Positions 16,579 through 25,256 of a DNA stretch of 33,229 nt are shown here, piece by piece. The DNA is from Sphingobacteriaceae bacterium (GTDB taxonomy: Bacteria > Bacteroidota > Bacteroidia > B-17B0 > Aurantibacillaceae): positions 1 through 33,229 of the forward strand of contig JAHEYG010000030.1 of assembly GCA_023251725.1 (NCBI GenBank). Direction: 5' to 3'. Position numbers and translations under genes: made by a program. Numbering within the stretch: the stretch's first letter is position 1; each line of letters begins with the position of its first letter. The notes below the pieces were generated by a model that did no database searches, was not told where the DNA came from, and saw nothing but the letters and a program-made list of their open reading frames with translations.

Positions 16579-16650
16579 CAAACAATTAAAGGTTAATAAC
16601 ACGAAAATCACTCTCAAACTCATTATATAACATTTAAAATTTTTTGTACT

Positions 16651-18087
16651 ATGAAGGAAAAAACAGCAGAACAGGTTTGGAATAACTGTGTAGAGGTAGT
16701 AAAAGACAATGTAAGCCCTCAAAATTTTAAAACATGGTTCGACCCGATTAAACCTGTTAAGCTTTCCGATAGTATTTTAACCATCCAAGTGCCTTCTCAG
16801 TTTTTTTACGAATGGATTGAAGAACATTACATTACTCTTATTAAAAAAGTTATTCGTAAAGAACTTGGTGCAGAAGGAAGATTAGAATATAATATTCTGA
16901 TGGATAATGGTACCGGTAAAACCGAAACACCAATCACATTTAAATTACCAAACATTAATTCTAATTTAAAAAATCCTCATGTGTCAATGCCAATTGATAC
17001 AAGCAACAATCCAATTAAAAATCCATTTGTTATTCCGGGTTTAAAAAAGGTTCAGGTAGAATCTCAGTTAAATCCAAACTATAGTTTCGAAAATTTTATT
17101 GAAGGCGATTGTAACCGTTTGTCGCGCAGTGCAGGTTATGCTGTATCTCAAAAGCCGGGCGGCAACGCTTTTAACCCATTATTAATTTACGGTGGTGTTG
17201 GTTTAGGAAAAACTCACTTGGCACAAGCAATTGGTATCGAAGTAAAAAAGAATTTCCCTAACAAAACAGTTCTTTACGTTCAGTCAGAAAAATTTATGAC
17301 TCAGTTTATCGAGTCCATTCGCAATAACAATCAAAACGACTTTATTCATTTTTATCAGATGATTGATGTTTTGATTATTGATGATGTACAGTATTTCGCA
17401 GGAAAAGATAAAACTCAGGATGCATTCTTCCATATCTTTAATCACTTGCACCAATTGGGCAAACAAGTTATTTTAACTGCCGACAGAGCGCCTGTTGACA
17501 TTCAGGGAATTGAACAAAGATTATTGTCAAGATTCAAATGGGGCTTAAGCGCCGATTTACAATCGCCGGGATTAGAAACCAGAATTGCCATTTTAGAAAA
17601 GAAAATTTACAACGAAGGCATTCAGTTACCGAAAGAAGTAGTGGAGTATTTAGCTTACAGCATTACCTCGAACGTTCGCGAATTAGAGGGCGCATTAATT
17701 TCTTTATTGGCTCAATCATCGTTGAACAAGAAAATAATTACTTTAGAATTAGCCAAGAACATGATTGATAAATTCGTGAAGAGTACCGCTCGCGAAGTAT
17801 CTATCGATTACATACAAAAAGTAGTTTGCGATTATTTTGATTTAGCGATTGACACCATGAAATCAAAAACACGTAAGCGTGAAGTGGTTCAGGCGCGACA
17901 AATTGCAATGTACTTTGCAAAAAATATGACCAAATCATCTTTAGCAACCATAGGAATGCATTGCGGCGGAAAAGATCACGCCACAGTTTTACACGCTTGC
18001 CGCACGGTAAATAATTTAATGGATACCGATAAACGCTTTAAAGCCTACATCGAAGAACTCGAAAAGAAAATAAGTATCAGTAACTAA
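16651..18087 (+). CDS. dnaA: Chromosomal replication initiator protein DnaA
   Basis: 478 residues, full length. Domain I (1-80) contains the typical FKTWFDPIKPV; a variable linker spans about 85-140. The AAA+ domain III has Walker A GGVGLGKTH at 181-189, Walker B LIIDDVQ at 241-247, and the arginine-finger region IEQRLLSRFKWG at 287-298. Domain IV carries the DNA-binding helix-turn-helix with the signature GGKDHATVLHACRTV (439-453). It binds DnaA boxes and opens the replication origin. No cluster of DnaA boxes was found beside the gene and dnaN is not next to it, so nothing here shows the origin to be at this position. It is followed by a clear terminator. Confidence 0.99.
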   Translation: MKEKTAEQVWNNCVEVVKDNVSPQNFKTWFDPIKPVKLSDSILTIQVPSQFFYEWIEEHYITLIKKVIRKELGAEGRLEYNILMDNGTGKTETPITFKLPNINSNLKNPHVSMPIDTSNNPIKNPFVIPGLKKVQVESQLNPNYSFENFIEGDCNRLSRSAGYAVSQKPGGNAFNPLLIYGGVGLGKTHLAQAIGIEVKKNFPNKTVLYVQSEKFMTQFIESIRNNNQNDFIHFYQMIDVLIIDDVQYFAGKDKTQDAFFHIFNHLHQLGKQVILTADRAPVDIQGIEQRLLSRFKWGLSADLQSPGLETRIAILEKKIYNEGIQLPKEVVEYLAYSITSNVRELEGALISLLAQSSLNKKIITLELAKNMIDKFVKSTAREVSIDYIQKVVCDYFDLAIDTMKSKTRKREVVQARQIAMYFAKNMTKSSLATIGMHCGGKDHATVLHACRTVNNLMDTDKRFKAYIEELEKKISISN

Positions 18088-18091
18088 TTTT

Positions 18092-18122
18092 AAAACCCTC
18101 CGAAATTTCGGGGGGTTTTTTG
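18092..18122 (+). terminator. Rho-independent terminator of dnaA
   Basis: A GC-rich hairpin (ACCCTCCGAAATTTCGGGGGGT, read as arms ACCC-CCGAA and TTCGG-GGGT with slight bulging) is followed by a run of T. It begins 5 bases after the dnaA stop. Confidence 0.85.
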
Positions 18123-18184
18123 TTAATGATGCATCCAAAAGTAGAATTTCTTAATTAGGTTATAATTTATTACATTTATATATA

Positions 18185-18901
18185 ATGAATACAAGCTTTT
18201 TCAAAATATTTTTACTTGTAGTTTTTGCTGAATGTTTTTTTATTGGAAAAAGTCAAGTTATTTGTAATGCATCTTCCCGTATTCCCACAAATGTTTTTTA
18301 TCCTAACACGAATACAAATTTTTCCTCTCTATCCCAATATACTCTTTATTTATGTGGACCAAATACCGTTGTTTATGATACGGTTAATCCTGGTTACTCA
18401 AAAATGTTTCTTGTTAATACAGGTTCAACTCTTACTATTGTTGGCGGAAGTCCTGGTCCAACCGATGCAGTTTGGCTCAAAGCTGGAGCGACTTTAATTT
18501 TAAAATGGGGAAACCCTAATTTATGGTTAGTAATGTATGAACCAGGAGCAACTATAATTGATATGGTTGGCGGACTTACACCTATAACTTGTACAACAAC
18601 TATCACTTTTCCATCAGTAAATTGTTTTGCAGGAATTAATGAGATAGATAAAAAAGAATCTGTTTTTAAAAGTTGGCCAAATCCAACTTCTGATAAAATA
18701 AATATTGAACTTCTTAATTCGGATAATCAATTCGCTGATATAAGTATAATTAATTTTCTAGGTGAGACCATTTATGAAGTAAAACAATGGCAAGTTTCAG
18801 GAAGAAAAATACCTATCGACTTTCTTTCAAATGGCTCCTACTTCCTTTGTGTAAAAACAAAAACAAGGCAGGAAATTCAGAAATTAATTGTGGTTAAATA
18901 A
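18185..18901 (+). CDS. Secreted protein with T9SS type A sorting tail
   Basis: 238 residues. Signal peptide about 1-23 (ends IGKSQ). The middle (25-150) is small-residue-rich beta sequence with repeated G-A-T-L/I motifs (AGATLILKWG, PGATIIDMVGG), suggesting a short beta-helix or solenoid; no enzymatic motif is seen. Residues 160-238 form the Por_Secre_tail: WPNPTSDKINIEL, then ISIINFLGETIYE, and the end SNGSYFLCVKTK...QKLIVVK. This tail directs export by the type IX system and is cleaved at the surface. It is monocistronic, lying between the dnaA terminator and the toxin gene on the opposite strand. Function unknown. Confidence 0.85.
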   Translation: MNTSFFKIFLLVVFAECFFIGKSQVICNASSRIPTNVFYPNTNTNFSSLSQYTLYLCGPNTVVYDTVNPGYSKMFLVNTGSTLTIVGGSPGPTDAVWLKAGATLILKWGNPNLWLVMYEPGATIIDMVGGLTPITCTTTITFPSVNCFAGINEIDKKESVFKSWPNPTSDKINIELLNSDNQFADISIINFLGETIYEVKQWQVSGRKIPIDFLSNGSYFLCVKTKTRQEIQKLIVVK

Positions 18902-18931
18902 TAAAGATTTTATTGAAATGAACTTTTATCA

Positions 18932-19234
18932 TTATTTTTTTGTTTTGAATTTTTTCTTGGGACTTTGACGGGTATCCCAAAATGTAATCAAATCAATACT
19001 TTCAGATTTGATTTTATAAATTAATAGGTTGTGCTTTGTAACTAAGGCTTCGCGAAAATTTGCTTTTGTAGATTTACGAAAAATAGCAGGCTGAAATGAA
19101 ATAATTTGGATTGTTTTATTGGTGGCGTTAATAAAACCTTTTTTCTCTCTTTCGGTCCAATTTGTTTCTAAACAAGCTAAAACCAATTCAAAAGTTTTTT
19201 CTGACTCGGGGGTCCAGATTATTTTTTTAACCAT
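18932..19234 (-). CDS. ParE/RelE-family toxin
   Basis: 100 residues. The pattern IIWTPESEKTFELVLACLETNWTEREKKGFI, then SFQPAIFRKSTKANFREALVTKHNLLIYKI, and the end LITFWDTRQSPKKKF is that of Bacteroidota ParE-type toxins (gyrase poison or mRNA interferase fold). Basic residues and the terminal D-T-R-Q block are preserved, so it looks intact. It overlaps the antitoxin gene by 16 bases and is translated after it. Convergent with the T9SS cargo gene. Confidence 0.82.
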   Translation of the reverse strand: MVKKIIWTPESEKTFELVLACLETNWTEREKKGFINATNKTIQIISFQPAIFRKSTKANFREALVTKHNLLIYKIKSESIDLITFWDTRQSPKKKFKTKK

Positions 19235-19461
19235 TTCTTATACTTCTTCATTACTTCGGAATGTGACTTACCCAATCCTTTTTCAGATTCCAGTAACCCT
19301 TTTTTTACAGAGGCTTTTATTTCATCCGGCATTTCATCCCATAAATCAGTCTCATCTTCTGCAAAAGTTTTAACTACATTCAAAACTGCTTTCTTTTTCT
19401 TTTCAGTTAAAAAACCAAGGTAGCTTACTATTTTACTGTCTATACTCTGCGCGTGCGCCAT
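19219..19461 (-). CDS. Antitoxin of the ParE-like toxin
   Basis: 80 residues. SIDSKIVSYLGFLTEKKKKAVLNVVKTFAED at the N-terminus and a basic C-terminal tail (SEVMKKYKKWLKK) match the small antitoxins that precede ParE/RelE toxins in Bacteroidota. No classical DNA-binding motif is clear, though such antitoxins usually repress their own operon. First gene of the pair; it has its own -7 box about 19 bases upstream. Confidence 0.75.
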   Translation of the reverse strand: MAHAQSIDSKIVSYLGFLTEKKKKAVLNVVKTFAEDETDLWDEMPDEIKASVKKGLLESEKGLGKSHSEVMKKYKKWLKK

Positions 19462-19479
19462 TTTGATTGTTTTGTATTA

Positions 19480-19487
19480 CAAATATA
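19480..19487 (-). promoter_or_regulatory. Promoter -7 box (TATATTTG) of the toxin-antitoxin operon
   Basis: Minus-strand TATATTTG 18 bases before the antitoxin ATG, matching TAnnTTTG. A weak -33 (TTA) lies 17 bases further upstream. Confidence 0.5.
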
Positions 19488-19553
19488 CGAAAAAAAATAT
19501 TCCTTAATCACCCTGGGCGTACGACAAATTTCCAAATAAAACGTAAATCCATT

Positions 19554-19608
19554 TGGGCTAAAGCCCATTTCATTGGATAATATTTAATCTCCGCCCTTAA
19601 GGACGGAG
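19554..19608. repeat. Pair of short palindromes in the permease/antitoxin gap
   Basis: TGGGCTAAAGCCCA (19554-19567) is a perfect 6-bp-arm hairpin. CTCCGCCCTTAAGGACGGAG (19589-19608) is a 20-base palindrome with one mismatched pair. Both stand out as GC-rich islands in the AT-rich 254-base gap 19462-19715, which contains no gene. The rest of the gap is simple ATTC/TTAA-rich sequence. This doublet looks like a mobile intergenic repeat; it could also end permease transcripts. Confidence 0.6.
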
Positions 19609-19715
19609 CTATTTAACCATTAACAAAACTTTGTCGAATACCAATAATTCTTAATTCAACTCTCTTAATTCAACATTCATAATTTATCATTCAACATCTC
19701 ACATTCTTAATTAAG

Positions 19716-20939
19716 TTACTCATTCCCATGAACAAAATCATTTCTCGTAAAAACTCTTACAGGATAAAGAGCCGAAAAGAAACCAATCAGCATTATTACT
19801 CCAACTATCCACACAAAATCTTTTAGTTGCATATCAATCGGGTAATACGGAATAACATACTGGTCGTCGAACTCCACAAAATGAAATTTTATTTGCAGCC
19901 AGCAAATAATTAATCCCAATACCAAACCAATTACGGTTCCAATAAAAGTGATTAAGAATCCCTCTCCCATAAAAATATTTCGTATCAAATTATTATCCGC
20001 ACCCAAACAGTATAAAGTTTTAATATCTTTTTTCTTCTCAATAATTAACATGGTTAAAGCGCCTATAATATTAAAAGTTGCAATAATTAAAATAAATGCC
20101 AAAATGATAAATGTCCAGAGTTTTTCGGTCTCCAAAGTTTTAAATAAAACATCATTCATCTGATAACGCGTTTTTAAAATATAATTTTCTCCAATCACTT
20201 CCTGCAAATCTTTCTGCACACTATTTACATTCGCATTTTTACCCAAACCAATTTCCACCGAAGTAACTTCATCCTTGCAATCAAAAATTTCGCGCGCCAA
20301 ATCAATGCTCACAATAACATATTTAAAATCAAAATCATCATTTAAAGAAAATGTTCCCCCCGCAAAAATATATTTCTGATTAAAATTATCTTCAGGATTA
20401 ATGCTCTCCTCTACTCCACGCTTCGGACTATAAATACTAATAGGCGAAACAAAATCATTTACATTTATTTGCAGTTGATTGGCAACACCTCTCCCAAAAA
20501 CACCATAGTAGTTTTGCTTTTCTTTCAAGCGAAAACTTCCTTCTTTAATTACCGAATCAAAATGGGTGATGTTCTTAAAATTATCATCCACACCTAAAAT
20601 TTTTACAGTGGCTTGTTTATCATCATTTTTAATTAAAGCATTATCGGTAATACTGAGCGAAACTAATTTTACTCCATTAACATTTTTTATTTTCTGCAAA
20701 AAAGCATCGTCGGCCTTAAAAAATTTTCCTGCTTTTGGTGTAATGTGCAAATCGGGCTCAATGGCATTGTACAAATTAGCCACCACTCCGGTTAATCCGT
20801 TCATGGCCGATAAAATAATTACGAGTGCGCCTGTGGTAAACGAAATAGCAATAATGCTTATCCAGCTAATGATATTAATAGCATTATTCGATTTTTTTGA
20901 AATTAAATAACGCCTTGCTATGTGAAACGATAAATTCAG
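19716..20939 (-). CDS. LolC/LolE-type ABC transporter permease (FtsX family), CTG start
   Basis: 407 residues when started at the CTG at 20939, which gives (M)NLSFHIARRYLISKKSNNAINIISWISI, the standard N-terminus of LolC/E-like permeases including the first membrane helix (about 24-46). An internal ATG at 20804 would delete that helix. Downstream is a periplasmic MacB-type domain (about 50-270), then three helices (about 277-299, 317-350, 378-398) in FtsX arrangement. Known role of relatives: extracting lipoproteins from the inner membrane with a LolD ATPase, which is not encoded nearby. It begins 2 bases after the rbfA stop, so coupled translation may explain the weak start codon. An in-frame TGA lies eight codons upstream of the CTG. 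Confidence 0.85.
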   Translation of the reverse strand: MNLSFHIARRYLISKKSNNAINIISWISIIAISFTTGALVIILSAMNGLTGVVANLYNAIEPDLHITPKAGKFFKADDAFLQKIKNVNGVKLVSLSITDNALIKNDDKQATVKILGVDDNFKNITHFDSVIKEGSFRLKEKQNYYGVFGRGVANQLQINVNDFVSPISIYSPKRGVEESINPEDNFNQKYIFAGGTFSLNDDFDFKYVIVSIDLAREIFDCKDEVTSVEIGLGKNANVNSVQKDLQEVIGENYILKTRYQMNDVLFKTLETEKLWTFIILAFILIIATFNIIGALTMLIIEKKKDIKTLYCLGADNNLIRNIFMGEGFLITFIGTVIGLVLGLIICWLQIKFHFVEFDDQYVIPYYPIDMQLKDFVWIVGVIMLIGFFSALYPVRVFTRNDFVHGNE

Positions 20940-20941
20940 TT

Positions 20942-21280
20942 TTATTTTTTTAAAAGTTCTTCAATTTTCATTGCATAATCCAACGAATCGTCAATGTAAA
21001 ATTGCAATGCCGGTACAATGCGTAATTGTCGTCCCACTGCATTACCCAAACGTTTACGAATAGTTTTATACTGATCTTCTACCAATTTTAAGGTGGCTTT
21101 TCGCTCTTTGGCAATCATAATGCTTAAATATACTTTTGCCGAACTTAAATCAGGACTCACCCGCACAGTTGTAACAGTAATAAAAGCGCCGCCAAACATA
21201 GTGCGCGATTCGCTTCTGAAAATTTCGGCGAGTTCTTTTTGCAGTAATTTCGATACCTTTTGTTGTCGGAGTGTTTCCAT
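20942..21280 (-). CDS. rbfA: 30S ribosome-binding factor A
   Basis: 112 residues, normal size. It starts METLRQQKVSKLLQKELAEIFR. The KH-like core contains ITVTTVRVSPDLSSAKVYLSI and RKRLGNAVGRQLRIVPALQFYIDDSLD, diagnostic of RbfA. It aids maturation of the 16S rRNA 5' end and cold adaptation. First gene of a two-gene unit with the LolC/E-like permease, and divergent from the MsbA-type transporter with a 55-base gap. Confidence 0.96.
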   Translation of the reverse strand: METLRQQKVSKLLQKELAEIFRSESRTMFGGAFITVTTVRVSPDLSSAKVYLSIMIAKERKATLKLVEDQYKTIRKRLGNAVGRQLRIVPALQFYIDDSLDYAMKIEELLKK

Positions 21281-21335
21281 TGTATAAAGGTATTACATTT
21301 TTACAATATTTTGTTACTATCTTCGTTCAGTAATT

Positions 21336-23183
21336 ATGCTTAAGCTTTTCTCGGTTCTAAAATACATTAAAGGTTATTGGCGATATGCTTCTCTCAATAT
21401 TGCATTTAATGTTATGTTCTCGTTGTTTTCGGTGGTTTCTATTGCATTGGTAATTCCGTTTATGGATTTACTTTTTAAAACCGATCCGCAATTTTATGTG
21501 GATGCCATTAAAGCAGCGCCTGCTCATTTTGAATTGACTACTAAATTTTTTACCAATTATTTTTATGGTTTAATGTCGAGCTACATTGTAATGTTCGGTA
21601 AACCTTACGCTGTTATATTTATTTGTATCAGTATTTTTTTACTTACTTTATTTAAAAATTTATTTCGCTATTTGGCTATGTATTTTTTAGCGCCCATCAG
21701 AAATGGAGTGGTGCGCGATTTACGAAATAAACTTTTACAGAAATCGTTGAATCTTCCTCTCTCTTATTATAGTGATGAAAGAAAAGGCGATATCATGAGC
21801 CGAATGACCAGCGACGTTCAGGAAATTGAATGGAGCATTATGCAAACGCTCGAATTAATTTTTAGGGAGCCGCTTATTATTATTTTTTATTTAATTATGA
21901 TGATTTCCATTAGTGGTTATTTAACTCTTTATGTTCTTTTATTCATTCCCATTGCCGGTTTAACGGTGGGAATTATCGGGAAAAGTTTAAAACGATCATC
22001 TATTAAGGGTAAAGAAATATTGGGACAACTTTTTAATATAATGGAAGAAACATTAGGCGGTTTAAAAATTATAAAAGCCTTTACGGGAGAAAATTATATT
22101 CAGAAAAAATTTGAGGCCGTTAATCAATCATTCTTTAAACAATCAGTTAAAGTATATCGCAAAACTGATTTAGCTTCTCCCATTAGTGAAACTGTAGTTG
22201 TAGGAATTTTAATGTTGATTTTATTTATTGGATGCAACATGGTTTTTGCTAATGATGGCGTTTTTACCGCTTCGCTTTTTATTGGATATTTTGCAGCGGC
22301 TTCACAAATTGTTCCTCCCATTAAACAAATTACTCAGGCGTATAATAATATCCAAAAAGGATTAGCCTCCGAAGAACGCATCAATAAAATTTTAGGCGCC
22401 GATATTTTGATTACAGAAAAACAAAATGCCGAATCAATTTCATCCTTCGTAAATAAAATAGAATTTAAAAATGTGTCGTTTGCCTACCGTAAAGGCGATG
22501 TGGGTTATGTTTTAAAAAATATTAATTTAAATGTCCCTAAAGGGAAAACCATTGCTTTAGTAGGACAAAGCGGCAGCGGAAAAACAACTTTAGCAGATAT
22601 GATTCCGCGTTTTTATGATGTTGATGCAGGCGAATTATTAATTGATTCAAAAAACATTCGTGATCTTAAAATAAAAGAATTAAGAAGTTTGATAGGAATT
22701 GTTTCGCAGGAAAGTATTTTATTTAACGATACCGTTTTTAATAATATTGCTTTCGGAATAACTAACGCCACAAAAGAAGATGTAATGCAAGCGGCAAAAA
22801 TTGCGAATGCTCACGAATTTATTGTAGCGCTACACGATGCTTATGAAACCAACATTGGCGACAGAGGAGGAAAATTAAGTGGCGGGCAAAGACAAAGATT
22901 AAGTATTGCGCGCGCGATATTAAAAAACCCTCCGATATTGATTTTAGATGAAGCCACCTCCGCATTAGACACCGAAAGTGAAAAATTGGTACAAGATGCG
23001 CTTACAAATTTAATGCAGAACAGAACCAGCGTTGTTATTGCGCATCGTTTAAGTACCATTGCAAACGCTGATGAAATTATTGTTTTACAACACGGCGAAA
23101 TTGCCGAGCGCGGAAATCACACTGAATTAATAAAACAAAACGGAATTTATAAAAAGCTTTGCGACCTGCAGAGTTTTAAATAA
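21336..23183 (+). CDS. MsbA-type ABC exporter (membrane domain fused to ATPase)
   Basis: 615 residues. A six-helix exporter membrane domain (about 15-340, with coupling motifs such as YYSDERKGDIMSRMTSDVQEIE) is followed by the ATPase: Walker A GQSGSGKTT at 410-418, Q-loop VSQES, signature LSGGQ at 514-518, Walker B ILILDE at 534-539 and switch H in IAHRLST. It is a homodimeric half-transporter, probably flipping a lipid or lipid-linked compound at the inner membrane; close relatives are called MsbA or multidrug exporters, and the substrate is not decidable here. Monocistronic, ending at a large inverted repeat. Confidence 0.93.
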   Translation: MLKLFSVLKYIKGYWRYASLNIAFNVMFSLFSVVSIALVIPFMDLLFKTDPQFYVDAIKAAPAHFELTTKFFTNYFYGLMSSYIVMFGKPYAVIFICISIFLLTLFKNLFRYLAMYFLAPIRNGVVRDLRNKLLQKSLNLPLSYYSDERKGDIMSRMTSDVQEIEWSIMQTLELIFREPLIIIFYLIMMISISGYLTLYVLLFIPIAGLTVGIIGKSLKRSSIKGKEILGQLFNIMEETLGGLKIIKAFTGENYIQKKFEAVNQSFFKQSVKVYRKTDLASPISETVVVGILMLILFIGCNMVFANDGVFTASLFIGYFAAASQIVPPIKQITQAYNNIQKGLASEERINKILGADILITEKQNAESISSFVNKIEFKNVSFAYRKGDVGYVLKNINLNVPKGKTIALVGQSGSGKTTLADMIPRFYDVDAGELLIDSKNIRDLKIKELRSLIGIVSQESILFNDTVFNNIAFGITNATKEDVMQAAKIANAHEFIVALHDAYETNIGDRGGKLSGGQRQRLSIARAILKNPPILILDEATSALDTESEKLVQDALTNLMQNRTSVVIAHRLSTIANADEIIVLQHGEIAERGNHTELIKQNGIYKKLCDLQSFK

Positions 23184-23200
23184 TTAATTTTTCTGAAAAT

Positions 23201-23329
23201 TTTCACGCAATCGCGATAACCATCGGGACGCAAAGGTATTCGCAAAGACCGCAAAGATTTCATTAACGTCCTTTGCGCCCTCTGCGTTTTTTTTCTTAGC
23301 GTCCCGATAGCCATCGGGATTGCGTGAAA
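23201..23329. repeat. 129-bp inverted repeat between convergent genes, with CCGATAGCCATCGG in both arms
   Basis: Outer arms TTTCACGCAATC (23201-) and GATTGCGTGAAA (-23329) pair. Each arm then carries a 16-bp palindrome: CGCGATAACCATCGGG at 23212-23227 and CCCGATAGCCATCGGG at 23303-23318. The inner parts are GCAAAG-rich (left) and CTTTGCG-rich (right) and also pair. It exactly fills the gap between the convergent MsbA-type and MATE genes, so it may serve as a bidirectional terminator. The palindrome is shared with 4261-4276. Confidence 0.8.
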
Positions 23330-23332
23330 TAA

Positions 23333-24664
23333 TTATCCCTTCATCAACTTCCTGAATCTGAAAAACAAAAGCGCGCCTACAAAAATTAAGCTTGCCGATA
23401 AAGCGTACCAAATTCCTACAACTTCCAGTTTACAAACAAATCCTAATAAATAAGCCAACGGTAATGCAATTATCCAATAACCAATTAACGTAACCCAGGT
23501 TGGATAATTTACATCTTCCATACCGCGTAAAATTCCGATGCAGGTAACCTGTAAACCATCAAACATCTGAAAAAATGCGGCGATGATTAAAAGTTTTGCC
23601 GATAAATCTAAAATCATTTCATCATTCGAAAAAATTTGCGGTAACAAATGATTAAATAGTGTAAACAGAATCGCAAAAAATCCCATTGCTATTAAAACTA
23701 AAATTATGGATGTGTAGCCTGCCCGCTCTAATTCTTTTTTATTTTTCTCCGCCGAAAAATTTCCCACACGTATGGTCGACGCGCTACTGATTCCGCTCGC
23801 GAACATATACGTTAGCGAAGCCAATGTAATGGCAATACCGTGCGCATCAATTTGTTCTTTTCCGAATTTACCGGCCATAAATAATGCAATTACAAAAGCC
23901 GCCACCTCAAAAGTAAATTGCAAACCCGAATTAATTCCTATTTTCCATAATGGTTTCAAAAATTCGAAACTTAATTTTACTTTATTAAAATACTGTTTTA
24001 TATCTTTTGTGTTTTTATTATAAAAAACATAAATCAAAAACAAAATTCCCATTAAATTGCGCGCAATAAATGTGGCCCAGGCGGCGCCCATATAACCCAT
24101 TTCCGGAAATCCCCATTTGCCATAAATGAAACAATAATTTAAAACAATGTTTATTAAATTTCCAATTACACTAATATACATTGCTGCTTTTGTGTTACTC
24201 AATCCTTCGGTATATTGCTTACAGGTAAAAAATAATGAAACAGGAATAATAGAAAATATCAGTACATCAAAAAATGGTTTCGATAATTCAACCACATCTT
24301 TTGGCTGATCCATTTTATCCATTAATGGCGTTAAAAAAAATAAAATTAAAAATGCAATTGTCGCCACCAGCAAATTTAAAAACAACGAATTTTTAAAAAG
24401 CGCCGCCTTATCTTTTAATTTCCCATTAACATGCGCCGCCGAAACCAACGGCGTGGCCGAATAACTCATGCCAATGCAAAATACCAATAGCAAAACAAAA
24501 ATAGCATTCGCCGAAATGCCCGCCGCTTGTTCGGTCTTACCAATTCTCCCCAAAAAATAATTATCCACCATCCCGGTAATTACGTGTCCGATTTGCGTGG
24601 CAATTAAAGGCAAGGCCAATGCCACGGTTTCCGAAATATGTTGTTTATGTGTTAGTGCTCTCAC
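23333..24664 (-). CDS. MATE-family efflux transporter
   Basis: 443 residues with about 12 hydrophobic helices in two related halves. It starts HISETVALALPLIATQIGHVITGMVDNYFLGRIG, the usual MATE N-terminus with the helix-1 P and the M-V-D motif; VGNLINIVLNYCFIYG and the mid-protein GINSGLQFTFEVAAF are also typical. It exports cationic drugs or metabolites using Na+ or H+. Monocistronic, ending at the large inverted repeat. The 224-base gap upstream (24665-24888) contains no convincing gene, only AT-rich sequence. Confidence 0.93.
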   Translation of the reverse strand: MRALTHKQHISETVALALPLIATQIGHVITGMVDNYFLGRIGKTEQAAGISANAIFVLLLVFCIGMSYSATPLVSAAHVNGKLKDKAALFKNSLFLNLLVATIAFLILFFLTPLMDKMDQPKDVVELSKPFFDVLIFSIIPVSLFFTCKQYTEGLSNTKAAMYISVIGNLINIVLNYCFIYGKWGFPEMGYMGAAWATFIARNLMGILFLIYVFYNKNTKDIKQYFNKVKLSFEFLKPLWKIGINSGLQFTFEVAAFVIALFMAGKFGKEQIDAHGIAITLASLTYMFASGISSASTIRVGNFSAEKNKKELERAGYTSIILVLIAMGFFAILFTLFNHLLPQIFSNDEMILDLSAKLLIIAAFFQMFDGLQVTCIGILRGMEDVNYPTWVTLIGYWIIALPLAYLLGFVCKLEVVGIWYALSASLIFVGALLFFRFRKLMKG

Positions 24665-24888
24665 AAAAAAAATTAACTATTCAGTCGATAATAAAAATAA
24701 ATAACATTTAACAAGAAATGAATAATGAAAAAGTAAAATTGAGATTGAAAACAAAAAAATTATTTGGCGATCCCTTCTGCCGCTTTCATACATAAAACTA
24801 ATTCAGAAAAGAAATTTGTCATTTTGAATTGAAATGCGAATGAGTACAGATAACCAATTCTTAATTCTTCATTTTTAATTCTTAATTA

Positions 24889-25239
24889 TTAAAGATGCAT
24901 GGCCGATTTTTTTGCCAATAACATTTCGGGAGTTTCAACATTGTCTTCATCTTTTATGCAGCAATCCACGGGACAAACAGCAGCACACTGCGGTTCGTCA
25001 TGAAAACCTACGCACTCGGTACATTTATCACTTACAATAAAATAAACATCCATCGATTTTGGTGTATTCGGATTTTCTGCATCAACTTCTACTTTCGAGT
25101 TATGTCCGGTAAACGCACCTTTTAAAGTAGTACCGTCAGAAAAACGCCACTCTGCTCCGCCTTCGTAAATAGCATTATTAGGACACTCAGGTTCACAAGC
25201 ACCGCAATTTATACACTCATCTGTAATTTTAATCGCCAT
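24889..25239 (-). CDS. 4Fe-4S dicluster ferredoxin
   Basis: 116 residues from the ATG at 25239 (MAIKITDECINCGACEPECPN). A further in-frame ATG at 25290 would add 17 residues encoded by a palindromic element and is rejected. Two clusters: C-x2-C-x2-C-x3-C in CINCGACEPECP near the N-terminus, and CTECVGFHDEPQCAAVCPVDC towards the C-terminus with the insertion usual in this family. It is a small cytoplasmic electron carrier. It is divergent from the luxC-type reductase gene, a pairing I recall from other Bacteroidota; whether the ferredoxin serves that enzyme is unknown. Confidence 0.93.
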   Translation of the reverse strand: MAIKITDECINCGACEPECPNNAIYEGGAEWRFSDGTTLKGAFTGHNSKVEVDAENPNTPKSMDVYFIVSDKCTECVGFHDEPQCAAVCPVDCCIKDEDNVETPEMLLAKKSAMHL

Positions 25240-25256
25240 TTTTATCTTAGTTTTGT

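Noticed and set aside
16499-16650. Possible replication origin upstream of dnaA, since the gap is very AT-rich.
   Set aside because: No TTATCCACA-like DnaA boxes were found in the gap, and dnaN is not next to dnaA. GC-skew of the whole chromosome would be needed.
23184-23411. Open frame of 75 codons crossing the large inverted repeat on the minus strand.
   Set aside because: It is a product of the repeat and of the out-of-frame end of the MATE gene; no domain is recognisable.
24776-24835. A 20-codon minus-strand frame (MTNFFSELVLCMKAAEGIAK) in the MATE/ferredoxin gap.
   Set aside because: Too short, no ribosome-binding or promoter evidence, flanked by simple TTAATTC-type repeats, and no recognised family.
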